From: Pseudolysobacter sp964466115 | GTDB lineage: Bacteria; Pseudomonadota; Gammaproteobacteria; Xanthomonadales; Rhodanobacteraceae | Assembly (NCBI GenBank): GCA_964466115.1 | Contig: CAYXMH010000006.1 | Location: 57,939 to 121,938, forward strand | Length of the DNA: 64,000 nucleotides | Direction of reading: 5' to 3' | Shown: positions 49,166 to 58,114 of the stretch, piece by piece | Layout of the letters: each line of letters opens with the position of its first letter | Numbering within the stretch: the stretch's first letter is position 1 | Program-made: the position numbers and the translations under genes | The notes under the pieces: generated by a model | Seen by the model: only the letters and a program-made list of their open reading frames with translations | What the model was told of the DNA's origin: nothing | Databases searched by the model: none

Positions 49166-50685
49166 GCAAGAAACTCGATCAGACTCGTGCCGGTCATCTC
49201 CGATGGCTTAGGCAGCCCCATCATCATAAGCACCGTGGGGGCCAAATCGCGCAAAGCGCCTTGCCGCAAATGTGCCTTGCGTCCCACATACACCAACGGC
49301 ACGGGGCCGACCGTGTGCTGCGTGTGCGGTTGGCCGTCTTCCGCCAGCATTTGTTCTAGATTTCCATGGTCGGCACTGATCAGCATTTCACCGCCGGCCT
49401 TGCGGATGGCGGGTTCAATGCGACCCAGGGCCTGATCAACGGCCTCAACGGCTTTAATCGCGGCATCGAGCTTGCCGGTGTGGCCAACCATATCGGGGTT
49501 GGCGATATTGCACACAATAAAATCAAATTGGCCGCTTTCGATCGCATTCACCAGCTTATCGGTCAGCTCCGGACAACTCATCTCCGGTTGAAGATCGTAA
49601 GTCGCGACTTTCGGGCTTTGCACCAAAATGCGCTCCTCGCCAGCGAACGGCAGTTCACGCCCTCCTGAGAAGAAAAAGGTGACATGGGCATATTTTTCGG
49701 TTTCCGCAATGCGCAGCTGCGTTATACCTTGGGCGGCCAAATATTCAGGTAGCGTGTTGTGCATCGATTGCGGCGGATACGCGATGGCACTGACAGGTAA
49801 GTCGGTGCTGTATTCAGTGAGCGTGACGAAAGCGTTCAGCGCAAACGGGCGCGGTCGCGCAAATCCGCTAAATCCCGGTACAACCAGTGCTTGGCTTAAT
49901 TCGCGCGCGCGATCGGCGCGGAAGTTCATAAAAACAGCGGCATCGCCGTCGCTGATTTTCGCGCCAGTGCCGATCACGGTGGGTTTAACGAACTCATCGG
50001 TTTCGCCGCGTGCATAGGCGGCGGCTAAAGCGGCGAGCGCGTTGTCGGCATGGAATTCCGATTGTGCCTCGACGATTGCTTGATACGCCAATACGACGCG
50101 CTCCCAGCGTTTATCGCGGTCCATGGCGTAATAACGACCGCTAACGCTGGCGATGAACGCGCCAGGGATGGCGGCGCATTTTTCGATCAGTTTGCGCAAG
50201 CTGGGCTGCGAGCTTTGCGGCGGCGTGTCTCGTCCATCGAGAAATGCGTGCACCGCAATGCGCCTTACCCCGCGCTGCGCGGCCAAGTCGAGCATGGCAA
50301 AAATATGTTGTTCGTGGCTATGCACACCGCCCACGGATAACAAACCAAATACATGCAGCGTGCTCGATTGGGCCCCCGCGCAGGCTTTTAATAATGCGGT
50401 GTTCTGAAAAAAGCTCCCATCGGAAATCGCGGCATCGATGCGGGTAAGGTCCTGATACACCACACGACCGGCACCGATGTTCATATGCCCGACTTCCGAA
50501 TTGCCCATCTGATCGTCTGGCAAGCCGACCGCTAGGCCATGGGTCTCTACCAAGCTATGCGGATGCTCCTTCAGCAATCGCCGCCAGTTCGGCGCATTGG
50601 CCTGCGCAATGGCATTGTTTTCCGTGGCTTCGCGTTGGCCCCAGCCATCGAGAATCAGCAATAAAACGGGTTTCGGTCGCGACAC
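49162..50685 (-). CDS. gpmI: 2,3-bisphosphoglycerate-independent phosphoglycerate mutase
   Basis: GpmI interconverts 3- and 2-phosphoglycerate in glycolysis, using two manganese ions. The 507-residue protein starts with PKPVLLLILDGWG and carries the catalytic Ser in MGNSEVGHMNIGAGR, RYYAMDRDKRWER, NFRADRARELS and SADHGNLEQM. These metal and substrate motifs are complete. The start is a GTG because GGGAGG lies 7 bases before it. An ATG 15 bases further upstream covers that site. It is first in the gpmI-envC-ctp run. Confidence 0.96.
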   Translation of the reverse strand: MSRPKPVLLLILDGWGQREATENNAIAQANAPNWRRLLKEHPHSLVETHGLAVGLPDDQMGNSEVGHMNIGAGRVVYQDLTRIDAAISDGSFFQNTALLKACAGAQSSTLHVFGLLSVGGVHSHEQHIFAMLDLAAQRGVRRIAVHAFLDGRDTPPQSSQPSLRKLIEKCAAIPGAFIASVSGRYYAMDRDKRWERVVLAYQAIVEAQSEFHADNALAALAAAYARGETDEFVKPTVIGTGAKISDGDAAVFMNFRADRARELSQALVVPGFSGFARPRPFALNAFVTLTEYSTDLPVSAIAYPPQSMHNTLPEYLAAQGITQLRIAETEKYAHVTFFFSGGRELPFAGEERILVQSPKVATYDLQPEMSCPELTDKLVNAIESGQFDFIVCNIANPDMVGHTGKLDAAIKAVEAVDQALGRIEPAIRKAGGEMLISADHGNLEQMLAEDGQPHTQHTVGPVPLVYVGRKAHLRQGALRDLAPTVLMMMGLPKPSEMTGTSLIEFLA

Positions 50686-50692
50686 AGGGGTA

Positions 50693-50698
50693 CCTCCC
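50693..50698 (-). promoter_or_regulatory. ribosome binding site fixing the GTG start of gpmI
   Basis: The minus strand reads GGGAGG, 7 bases before GTG TCG CGA at 50685. The site lies inside the longer reading frame that begins with ATG at 50700, which argues for the GTG start. Confidence 0.7.
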
Positions 50699-50814
50699 AT
50701 AAACCCTGCAATGGTAGCGCAATCGCGCCGGTTTTTTTGTCGAGGCTAATTAAACCAATTACGCGCCAGCTGCATCTAAGTGACATTCTCCCACGCCATA
50801 CTGAGGAACCAGTC

Positions 50815-51480
50815 ATGCAGTCCAGGTCCCGATTATTTGCATTTAGCGTGTTACTGGCCAGTTGCGCTTACGGCAGCGACGGCGATATCGAAAAAGTAAA
50901 CGGCAGCATTCGCGTGGACGCCAATGCGTCGGTCGGGGCATTGTCCACGGTCAACGGCAGCATCCATATTGGCAATCAAGCCCATGCGAAAAACGCTGAA
51001 ACGGTCAATGGCGGTATCAATGTCGGCAGCGATGCCGAGATCGGTTCGCTGGAAACGGTCAACGGTGGCATTGTCGTTGGCGAGAAAACACGCATTACCA
51101 GCACGGTTGAAACTGTAAACGGATCGATTGGTCTCACCACAGGAGTCGATGTCGGCGGACGCTTATCCAATGTCAACGGCAGCATCAAACTTGCGGCGGC
51201 GCATGTGGGCGGTGGTATTGAAACGGTTTCGGGCGATGTGACGATTGGCGCAAACGCTCGTGTCGAAGGCGGATTGTTGGTGGATAAATCGCATGGCAGC
51301 AGCTGGTTTCATTGGGGTGAGGAGAAAAAGCCGCGCATTGTGATCGGGCCCCATGCCGTAATCGAAGGCACTTTGGTTTTCAAACGCGAAGTCGAGCTTT
51401 TTGTCAGCGATAGTGCCACGATCGGGAAGGTGGACGGAGCCACGCCGGTGAAATTTGCCGGTGATTCACCGCCAGGCTAA
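50815..51480 (+). CDS. lipoprotein with an 18-residue beta-solenoid repeat
   Basis: The 221-residue protein begins with a lipoprotein-type signal (LFAFSVLLASC, Cys17). From residue 25 it is built of seven repeats marked by VNG at 28, 46, 64, 82, 101 and 120 and VSG at 138. Spacing is 18 or 19 residues. A typical unit is ETVNGGINVGSDAEIGSL. Such regular Gly/Asn turns with Val/Ile strands predict a parallel beta-helix, as in bactofilins or DUF4097-like proteins. The tail, with RIVIGPHAVIEGTLVF, continues the pattern less regularly. GAGGA precedes the ATG. The function is unknown. Confidence 0.75.
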   Translation: MQSRSRLFAFSVLLASCAYGSDGDIEKVNGSIRVDANASVGALSTVNGSIHIGNQAHAKNAETVNGGINVGSDAEIGSLETVNGGIVVGEKTRITSTVETVNGSIGLTTGVDVGGRLSNVNGSIKLAAAHVGGGIETVSGDVTIGANARVEGGLLVDKSHGSSWFHWGEEKKPRIVIGPHAVIEGTLVFKREVELFVSDSATIGKVDGATPVKFAGDSPPG

Positions 51481-51555
51481 GTTGCATTCGGGCTTGCGCT
51501 TTGCGCCGGAATAAAGGCAGTATCATGGGCTAGAGTTTGGTTCAGTGCTGCTTCC

Positions 51556-52308
51556 ATGCCTATTCTTGTTCTCGCCACCCTTGCCATCCAGATTCTCTGC
51601 GCCATTCATGTGGTGCGCAGCGGGCGTCAACTTTACTGGATTTGGATCATCGTAGCGTTGCCTGGCATTGGCTGCACGGTGTATTTCGTGACACAGATTT
51701 TGCCGGAGTTACGCAACGATCCACGTAGCCGAAAAATGGCGCGGCAGGTATTGCACACATTTGATCCGGAACGGCAGCGCCGGCATATTCAGCAGCAATT
51801 GGAGGTTACCGACACCGTCGCCAATCGTCGCGCGTTGGCGAATGAGTGCTTGCGATTGGGTGATTTCAGCAATGCCGCCGATTTGTTTCGGTCCTGCTTG
51901 AAGGGAATTCACGACAACGATCCAGAGTTCCTGCTGGGATTGGCCAAGGCGCAAAGCGGCATGAACGACTTCGCAGGCACCAAGCAAAGCCTGGAAGAGC
52001 TGATCAAAACCAACCCGGACTACCATTCCAGCGACGCCCATTTGTTGTATGCGCGAACGTTGGAAGAGTTGGGTGATGCCAAGATGGCGATCACGGAATA
52101 CGAAGCATTGGCCACCAGCTACCCCGGCGAAGAAGCGCGGTATCGGTATGGGTTGTTATTGAGAAAACAGGAACGTTTTCGTGAGGCTCGCGAGGTTTTT
52201 TTAAGCATGTTAAAGCGCGCGAAATTGGCGCCGCGCTATTACCGACGCAAGGAAAAGGAATGGCTTAGCGCCGCGCAACGCGAGTTGGCGGCGTTAGGGC
52301 CGGAATAA
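51556..52308 (+). CDS. membrane-anchored TPR protein
   Basis: The 250-residue protein has two N-terminal membrane segments (ILVLATLAIQILCAIHVV and YWIWIIVALPGIGCTVYFVTQIL) resembling a PLD-nuclease N-terminal type hairpin. A cytoplasmic domain of four or so TPR helix pairs follows (ANECLRLGDFSNAADLFRSC, EFLLGLAKAQSGMNDFAGTKQSL, HLLYARTLEELGDAKMAITEYEAL, YRYGLLLRKQERFREAREVF). It probably scaffolds protein contacts at the membrane. It stops 4 bases before the convergent aminopeptidase gene. No specific partner is indicated. Confidence 0.78.
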   Translation: MPILVLATLAIQILCAIHVVRSGRQLYWIWIIVALPGIGCTVYFVTQILPELRNDPRSRKMARQVLHTFDPERQRRHIQQQLEVTDTVANRRALANECLRLGDFSNAADLFRSCLKGIHDNDPEFLLGLAKAQSGMNDFAGTKQSLEELIKTNPDYHSSDAHLLYARTLEELGDAKMAITEYEALATSYPGEEARYRYGLLLRKQERFREAREVFLSMLKRAKLAPRYYRRKEKEWLSAAQRELAALGPE

Positions 52309-52312
52309 ACGC

Positions 52313-54175
52313 TTAGTGCGACGCGGGCGCTTTTAAGTCCAACGCCTTATCCACCGAGCCTTGCGTCATCGGGTGGTATCCAGGGCGCGCTTTTTTATAA
52401 ATGGCAAGCGCCAGGGCTTTGCCTTGCGCCGTTTTTGCTAGCGCCTCATACAATGGCACAACCAAGATACGCCGGCCAATTTTCAGCATATGTGCCTGCA
52501 TGGCTGCGTATGCCGCTTTGTAATCGCTGCGGACACTCAATCGATACCAGCGAAACGCGATTTCAGCGTTCTTGGTCCCCGTCAAATGAAACGCTTGATC
52601 CAGGGCCGCCATCTGTTCTTGATTCAAGACGTCAGGCAACGAATCCAAAAAATATTGCCATTCCTGCGTGGTCCAACGCTGATCGTTAAGCGCCGGCGCT
52701 GATAAATCGCCGGCAAGCCAAGCTCTGCGGTTGGCGTCGATTTTTTTAAAGCGTGCCGATTCGGGCAACGGCGCATTGCTGGGGATGCCGCCTTGGTGTA
52801 TCCAGGATTCAACCTCCGCAAGATCCATTTTCCCTGGTTGTTTATCGAGTAAATTCGCTTTCAAATAATCGACGAACTGCTGCGTGGTGATGCTTTGAAA
52901 CGCGAAATGATCAAAGTACTCGCGCAAGAATGAGTCGAACACGTTGCGCCCGAAGCGTTGTTCCAGCAACTGCAGGAACCACGAGCCTTTGGTGTAGGGA
53001 ATATCGCTCAAACCATCGTCGGCGTCCCTGCCATTAAGATCGGGCAATAGGCGTTGATCCGGTTCCGGAATGTCTTTCAGTTCTTTTTTCAATTCTTCAA
53101 CCGCGATGATAAATTCCTCATCTGCCTGTTCTTTGCCGTAAATCGCCTCCACAATGCGGCCTTGTACATAGGTGGTAAAACCCTCGTTTAGCCAAATGTT
53201 CTGCCAGCTGGCGTTGGTTACCAGATTGCCCGACCAGGAGTGCGCCAACTCGTGCGCGACCAATGAAACCAAGCTCTTATCGCCGGCAATGACCGTCGGC
53301 GTGGCGAAGGTTAAGCGCGGGTTTTCCATGCCGCCAAAAGGAAAGCTCGGCGGTAATACCAGTAAATCGTAACGACCCCAACGATACGGTCCGTACAGTT
53401 GTTCGGCGGTTCGGATCATTTTCTCGGTGTCTTCGAATTCTTTGGCGGCCGCCTCAACCGTGCCCGGTTCCGCATAAATCGCGCTGCGCGGGCCAATTTC
53501 TTTAACAGCCAGATCACCAACCGCCAGCGCCAATAAGTACGACGGAATGCGCTGTGGCATGGCAAATTGGAAATCGCCGTTCAAGGGATGTTTCGGGTCG
53601 TTGTCTGCGCTCATCGCCGCGCGTAACGCCTTCGGTACGCGGATGCGCGCGGTGTATGTAAAACGCACCGCCGGCGTGTCCTGCAGCGGTACCCAAGAGC
53701 GCGCGTGTATGGCTTCGGATTGCGAGTACATGAACGGCGATTTTTTACCGGCGGTTTGTTGCGGATCAAGCCACTGCAACCCGGACGCTTCCGGCACGGT
53801 GTGATAAGCGATACGGACCTTGGGGCTTTGCTGTTTTAGCGTAATGTGTAAGGCGGAACCGAGAGTGGCATCGCGCGGTGCCAACGTAAATTCCACACGC
53901 TCCAATTTTCCCGCGTCGTTGGCCGCCTCGATTTTTTCGATCACCAGGTCGCGGGTGTCGAGTGTCAGCTTGCGCGCCGCTTTGTCCAGCCAATCGAGAG
54001 ACAGCTCCGCGCTGCCTGACAAACGATGCTTCGGAAACGAAACAGTGAGATCCAGATTCAGCGTCGTCACGCGCACTTTCGCGGGCTCTGCGTAAGAGTG
54101 CGGATCGGCGCTGGCAACGGCGTTATCGGTGGACATGGCGAAACCCAAAAAAGCAACCAATGCGGATACATTCAT
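52313..54175 (-). CDS. M1 family aminopeptidase, leukotriene-A4-hydrolase-like
   Basis: The 620-residue zinc metallopeptidase has a signal peptide (SALVAFLGFAMSTDNAVA), so it is likely periplasmic. The exopeptidase motif FGGMENPRLTF binds the substrate N-terminus. The zinc motif HELAH (His308, Glu309, His312) with the downstream Glu in WLNEGFTTY is intact. The C-terminal helical domain (about 480-620, LPESARFKKIDANRRAWLAG to the end) fits the leukotriene A4 hydrolase subfamily. A frame further upstream adds 18 residues without a signal. It likely trims peptides outside the cytoplasm. Confidence 0.92.
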   Translation of the reverse strand: MNVSALVAFLGFAMSTDNAVASADPHSYAEPAKVRVTTLNLDLTVSFPKHRLSGSAELSLDWLDKAARKLTLDTRDLVIEKIEAANDAGKLERVEFTLAPRDATLGSALHITLKQQSPKVRIAYHTVPEASGLQWLDPQQTAGKKSPFMYSQSEAIHARSWVPLQDTPAVRFTYTARIRVPKALRAAMSADNDPKHPLNGDFQFAMPQRIPSYLLALAVGDLAVKEIGPRSAIYAEPGTVEAAAKEFEDTEKMIRTAEQLYGPYRWGRYDLLVLPPSFPFGGMENPRLTFATPTVIAGDKSLVSLVAHELAHSWSGNLVTNASWQNIWLNEGFTTYVQGRIVEAIYGKEQADEEFIIAVEELKKELKDIPEPDQRLLPDLNGRDADDGLSDIPYTKGSWFLQLLEQRFGRNVFDSFLREYFDHFAFQSITTQQFVDYLKANLLDKQPGKMDLAEVESWIHQGGIPSNAPLPESARFKKIDANRRAWLAGDLSAPALNDQRWTTQEWQYFLDSLPDVLNQEQMAALDQAFHLTGTKNAEIAFRWYRLSVRSDYKAAYAAMQAHMLKIGRRILVVPLYEALAKTAQGKALALAIYKKARPGYHPMTQGSVDKALDLKAPASH

Positions 54176-54290
54176 ACAGAAAGAATCGGTGGGTGAAAAC
54201 GTGCAGTATGCCAGCTTTTTAAGACGCACTCAGCCGCCAGAAGTCACCGTAAAAGAAATTAGCGGGGTGCCGATATGCCAAGCAGTTTCA

Positions 54291-55040
54291 CTAAACGCGA
54301 TAACCGCAGTGAATTGCCACAACGCCCGCCGCGAGATTGTGCACATCCACACTCTCAAAACCGGCGTTTTCCATCATTGCCTTTAAGGTTTCCTGATTCG
54401 GGTGTTTTCGGATCGATTCAGCGAGATATTGATAGCTTGCCGCATCATCGGCAATCAGTTGGCCAAGGCGCGGCAACACTTGGAAGGAGTGAAAGTCGTA
54501 TAGGGGTTGTAACATTTCCGCGCGCAGCTGCGAAAACTCCAAAATCAAACAACGAGCGCCGATTTTCAACACGCGATGCATTTCCGACAACGCGCGCGGT
54601 TTGTCGGTGACATTGCGCAAGCCAAAAGCAATCGTCACGCAATCGAAGCTCTTGTCGGGAAATGGCAAAGCCTGCGCATTCAACTGTGCGTACTCAATAT
54701 TGCGCACATGGCCTTTATCCAACAATCGATTCCGGCCAACATGTAGCATTGCCGCATTGATGTCGCCCAAGACCACGTGTCCTTTGTCTCCGACGCGCTC
54801 CAGCAACAAAGCGGCGATATCCCCGGTGCCTCCTGCTAAATCAAGCACGTGGTCCCCGGATCGAACACCACTGGTTGCGGCAAAATGCCGCTTCCACAAG
54901 CGGTGCATGCCGAACGACATAAGATCGTTCATCAGGTCGTATTTTTCCGCGACCGAAGTAAATACCTCGTCGACGAGTTTCTGCTTTTCCGCAACGGGTA
55001 CGTCGCGGTAGCCGAAATGGGTGGTGGATTCTTTCGCCAT
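54291..55040 (-). CDS. ubiE: ubiquinone/menaquinone C-methyltransferase
   Basis: UbiE methylates the ring carbon of the demethoxy-ubiquinol intermediate. The 249-residue class I methyltransferase shows HFGYRDVPVAEKQKLVDEVFTSVAEKYDLMNDLMSFGMHRLWK, SAM motif I VLDLAGGTGDIAALL, NIEYAQLNAQALPFPD and CVTIAFGLRNVTDK, all diagnostic. The C-terminal ESIRKHPNQETLKAMMENAGFE also fits. It is divergent from the LemA-like gene. Together with ubiA it marks ubiquinone production. Confidence 0.97.
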   Translation of the reverse strand: MAKESTTHFGYRDVPVAEKQKLVDEVFTSVAEKYDLMNDLMSFGMHRLWKRHFAATSGVRSGDHVLDLAGGTGDIAALLLERVGDKGHVVLGDINAAMLHVGRNRLLDKGHVRNIEYAQLNAQALPFPDKSFDCVTIAFGLRNVTDKPRALSEMHRVLKIGARCLILEFSQLRAEMLQPLYDFHSFQVLPRLGQLIADDAASYQYLAESIRKHPNQETLKAMMENAGFESVDVHNLAAGVVAIHCGYRV

Positions 55041-55143
55041 AAATTCGTATCCGCTCAGTCTTCTGCGCCATCTTACCCAGTTATCGATTGTTCGCCAGCT
55101 GACATGCCATGATAATCGTCAAAAATGCTTTGGAATACTAAAA

Positions 55144-55677
55144 ATGAATGCAATCGGGATAGGGGTTTTGGGCGTCTTAAGCGTTTGGGCTGTTCTAATC
55201 TTCAATCGCCTTATCGCCGACCGCAATCAAGTGCGCGCGGCCTTAAGCGACATCGATGTGCAGCTCACGCGCCGCCATGATTTGATTCCCAATTTGGTCA
55301 GCACGGTCAAGGCGTATGCCGACTACGAACGCGCCACGATGACCGCCGTCACTGAACTGCGCAGCCGAGCCTTAAGTGCAACTTCGATCGCGGACCGGGC
55401 GCCGCTGGAGGATCAATTGGGTGCGCAGGTGGGTCGGCTATTGCTATTGCAGGAACGCTACCCGGAGCTTAAGGCCAACGAGCAGTTTCTTAAACTGCAG
55501 CGCGATTTGGTCGATGTCGAGGATCACCTGCAATATTCACGTCGTTTTTACAATGGCGCGGTGCGGCAATTCAATACCCGCATCGAACATTTTCCCGAAT
55601 TACTGCTGGCGGGATTATTCGGTTTTCATTCGGCCGAGTTTTTCGACGCACAAGATCATCAGGGTCCATCCATATGA
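55144..55677 (+). CDS. LemA-like protein
   Basis: The 177-residue protein has one N-terminal membrane span (IGVLGVLSVWAVLIFNRLI) followed by a long helical domain. Its hallmark is RNQVRAALSDIDVQLTRRHDLIPNLVSTVKAYADYERATM, with the conserved RxDLIPNL, and later YPELKANEQFLKLQRDLVDVEDHLQYSRRFYN. This is LemA. The function of LemA proteins is not established. It overlaps the DUF2207 gene by 4 bases (ATGA), a frequent pairing. Confidence 0.92.
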   Translation: MNAIGIGVLGVLSVWAVLIFNRLIADRNQVRAALSDIDVQLTRRHDLIPNLVSTVKAYADYERATMTAVTELRSRALSATSIADRAPLEDQLGAQVGRLLLLQERYPELKANEQFLKLQRDLVDVEDHLQYSRRFYNGAVRQFNTRIEHFPELLLAGLFGFHSAEFFDAQDHQGPSI

Positions 55678-57605
55678 CAATTCGCGCATATCCATTCGGT
55701 GCCACGGTCGCGTTGTTGATGCGTTTCTGCGTCTCATCAAGTTATGCCGATGAGCGCATCCTCGATTTTCACAGCGACATCGAAGTGCATAGCGACGCGA
55801 GTATGGAGGTGACTGAGCAGATTCGCGTTAATGCGCAAGGCAACCGCATCAATCACGGCATCTATCGGGATTTTCCAACGGATTATCGCGACCGCCACGG
55901 CAACCGCGTGCGCGTCGACTTTACTCCGTTGGATGCGAAACGCGATGGGGCTTTTGAAGCCTGGCACGCCGAATCGTTCGCGAATGGCGTGCGCGTTTAT
56001 CTCGGCAGCAAAACGACGCACGTCGCAACCGGCGAGCATGTTTACACATTAAGTTACCGCACGACCCGCCAGCTCGGGTTTTTCGCCGATCACGATGAGC
56101 TTTATTGGAACGTTACCGGTAATGGTTGGGCTTTTGCGATCGACCATGCCAGCGCCGCAGTTCAATTGCCCGGGAACGTCGCGCCGGAAAAAATGACGTT
56201 GGCCGGCTACACTGGAGCGCAGGGTGAGCAAGGGAAGAATTTCAAAATACGGGCGGATGGTCCTTCGCATGTCGAAATTGAAACCACGCGTGCACTGGAT
56301 GCGAAGCAGGGGTTAACCGTTGCGGTCGGGTTTCCCAAAAACATTGTAGTGCCGCCCACTGCTTCGCAGCAGGCGTACTGGCTTTTGCGTGACAATCTCA
56401 GTTTTCTGATTGGTGCAATTGGATGGCTTTTAATCCTTATCTACTATTATTTCAGCTGGCGCTCCGTCGGCCAAGATCCGAAACGCGGCGTTATTTTCCC
56501 GCGCTATGACGCGCCAGCGGGGATTTCCCCGGGGGCAATCCGTTACGTTGAGCGCATGGCATACGACCCTCGCTGCTTCGCCGCCGATCTCGTCGATCTA
56601 TCAGTGCGTGGCGCGATGGCCATTCGCCAGGAAAACGGCGTTTATCAATTGATTCGCCAGTCCAACTATCGCGACGCTACCTTACCGAAGGCCCAAGCCG
56701 ATCTGCTGCACAACTTGCTTGGCTTAAGCGTTGAGCTGACGTTGCAACCGGATCAGCACCCCATCATTGGGCGCGCCTTGTTGGAGCATTCCAAGCGCTT
56801 GGCCAAAGATTATGGCGATGTCAATTTCCAAACCAACAGCGGTCAGTTGGTGTTAGGCGTGCTCATCAGCATCGCGACCGTGGTCGCGATGGTATTCGCA
56901 TCCGGATCGATTAATTTTGGTCTACAGATGGCATTGATGGGTTTATTAAGCTTAAGTTGCGCATTCGCGTGGTTTATAGGGTTGGATACTTTGGTTGCAT
57001 GGCGCAGAAATTTGGCGCGTGGCCGTATCGCGCGTTTTTTTAAAATACTGGTGGCAATGCTGCTGCTTGGCTTAACCATTATTGGTGTTGCTTATCTTGG
57101 CAATGCCATCGGCCTTTTTGCCGCCAGCGTGTTCCTGTTGATCGTGCTAACCAATCTTGCGTTTTCAGGTTGGTTAAAAGCGCCAACCCCAGCGGGGCGC
57201 AAACTGCTGGATCACATCGAGGGTTTGCGTTTGTATCTTGGTGTGGCTGAACGCGACGAATTGGCCTTGCAACAAGTGCCACCATTAACGCAGGAGCAGT
57301 TCCAGAAATTCTTACCTTACGCTTTAGCTCTTGAGGTAGAAAAAACGTGGGGTGATCGTTTTGCCGCGACACTTCCTACCAACGACACAACGACCATGGC
57401 AAACATGGGCTGGTATCAAAGCAATATGCTGCTGAATGCCAGCAACATTGGGCAATTCAGCAGCAATTTCAGCTCCTCATTCAGCAGTGCGATTGCCTCT
57501 TCGGCAAGCTCGCCCGGCTCTTCATCGGGACTCAGCGGCAGTTCTTCTGGCGGGGGTGGATTCTCGGGTGGCGGAGGTGGCGGGGGCGGTGGTGGGGGTT
57601 GGTAA
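55674..57605 (+). CDS. DUF2207 membrane protein with Gly-rich tail
   Basis: The 643-residue protein has a signal peptide cleaved after SYA (about 24) and an extracytoplasmic DUF2207 domain (EVTEQIRVNAQGNRINHGIYRDFPTDYRD, YTLSYRTTRQLGFF, DELYWNVTGNGW). A membrane span follows near 240. A cytoplasmic domain and two more spans come between about 400 and 500. The C-terminus is a Ser/Gly-rich tail ending in an unbroken run of Gly and Trp. This layout is typical of partners of LemA. The function is unknown. Confidence 0.88.
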   Translation: MTIRAYPFGATVALLMRFCVSSSYADERILDFHSDIEVHSDASMEVTEQIRVNAQGNRINHGIYRDFPTDYRDRHGNRVRVDFTPLDAKRDGAFEAWHAESFANGVRVYLGSKTTHVATGEHVYTLSYRTTRQLGFFADHDELYWNVTGNGWAFAIDHASAAVQLPGNVAPEKMTLAGYTGAQGEQGKNFKIRADGPSHVEIETTRALDAKQGLTVAVGFPKNIVVPPTASQQAYWLLRDNLSFLIGAIGWLLILIYYYFSWRSVGQDPKRGVIFPRYDAPAGISPGAIRYVERMAYDPRCFAADLVDLSVRGAMAIRQENGVYQLIRQSNYRDATLPKAQADLLHNLLGLSVELTLQPDQHPIIGRALLEHSKRLAKDYGDVNFQTNSGQLVLGVLISIATVVAMVFASGSINFGLQMALMGLLSLSCAFAWFIGLDTLVAWRRNLARGRIARFFKILVAMLLLGLTIIGVAYLGNAIGLFAASVFLLIVLTNLAFSGWLKAPTPAGRKLLDHIEGLRLYLGVAERDELALQQVPPLTQEQFQKFLPYALALEVEKTWGDRFAATLPTNDTTTMANMGWYQSNMLLNASNIGQFSSNFSSSFSSAIASSASSPGSSSGLSGSSSGGGGFSGGGGGGGGGGGW

Positions 57606-57634
57606 TTCCCATTTTTCCGCAGACATTCATGTTT

Positions 57635-57705
57635 CCGTTCGCCCTGAGCTTGGTCGTTGGGTGAGCGGAAACGCCGCGGTGCTTCGACAGGCTCAGCATG
57701 AACGG
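57635..57705. repeat. dispersed palindromic repeat (CCGTTCGCCCTGAGC type)
   Basis: The arms CCGTTCGCCCTGAGCTTGGT and the imperfect complement ending TTCGACAGGCTCAGCATGAACGG-type sequence flank a central GC-rich segment. This is a known class of REP-like intergenic palindrome in many proteobacteria. The arms are diverged (for example GCATGAAC against GGGCGAAC). It lies between the convergent DUF2207 and DUF971 genes and may stop transcription. Confidence 0.7.
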
Positions 57706-57744
57706 TTTTCTCAAAACCTTGATGCTGTGCCTATTAAATTGGAA

Positions 57745-58104
57745 CTAGCTTCTAACGTGACCTGCAGCCGCCAAAGCATCCAAATACTGCTGCCAATATG
57801 TAGGCTGCTGTTTGCCTAAATCGTACAACGTGGCCCAGGTAAAAATCCCGGTTTGATGGCCATCGTCAAATTTAAGCAATACGGCGTAATTGCCCACCGG
57901 CTCAATCGCATCGATGTTCACATGCTGCTTACCGGTTTGCAGTATGCGTTGCCCGGGACCATGGCCCTGCACTTCGGCACTCGGGGAGTGCACGCGCAAA
58001 TACTCGCACGGCAGCCGGAATGTTTCTCCGCTGTCAAAACTCACTTCCAGTAAATGTGAAGCGCGGTGCAAGCGGATATCGATCGGGCGCGGCGTAGTGG
58101 TCAC
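57745..58104 (-). CDS. DUF971 family protein
   Basis: The 119-residue protein has the DUF971/gamma-butyrobetaine-hydroxylase-like N-terminal fold: PIDIRLHRASHLLEVSFDSGETFRLPCEYLRVHSPSAEVQGHG, then VGNYAVLLKFDDGHQTGIFTWATLYDLG. These small proteins often lie next to hslVU or Fe-S assembly genes and some act in iron-sulfur metabolism. The metal ligands of the eukaryotic enzymes are not evident. It begins 10 bases after hslU and is probably the last gene of the hslVU operon. Confidence 0.88.
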   Translation of the reverse strand: MTTTPRPIDIRLHRASHLLEVSFDSGETFRLPCEYLRVHSPSAEVQGHGPGQRILQTGKQHVNIDAIEPVGNYAVLLKFDDGHQTGIFTWATLYDLGKQQPTYWQQYLDALAAAGHVRS

Positions 58105-58114
58105 AGATTGATTC

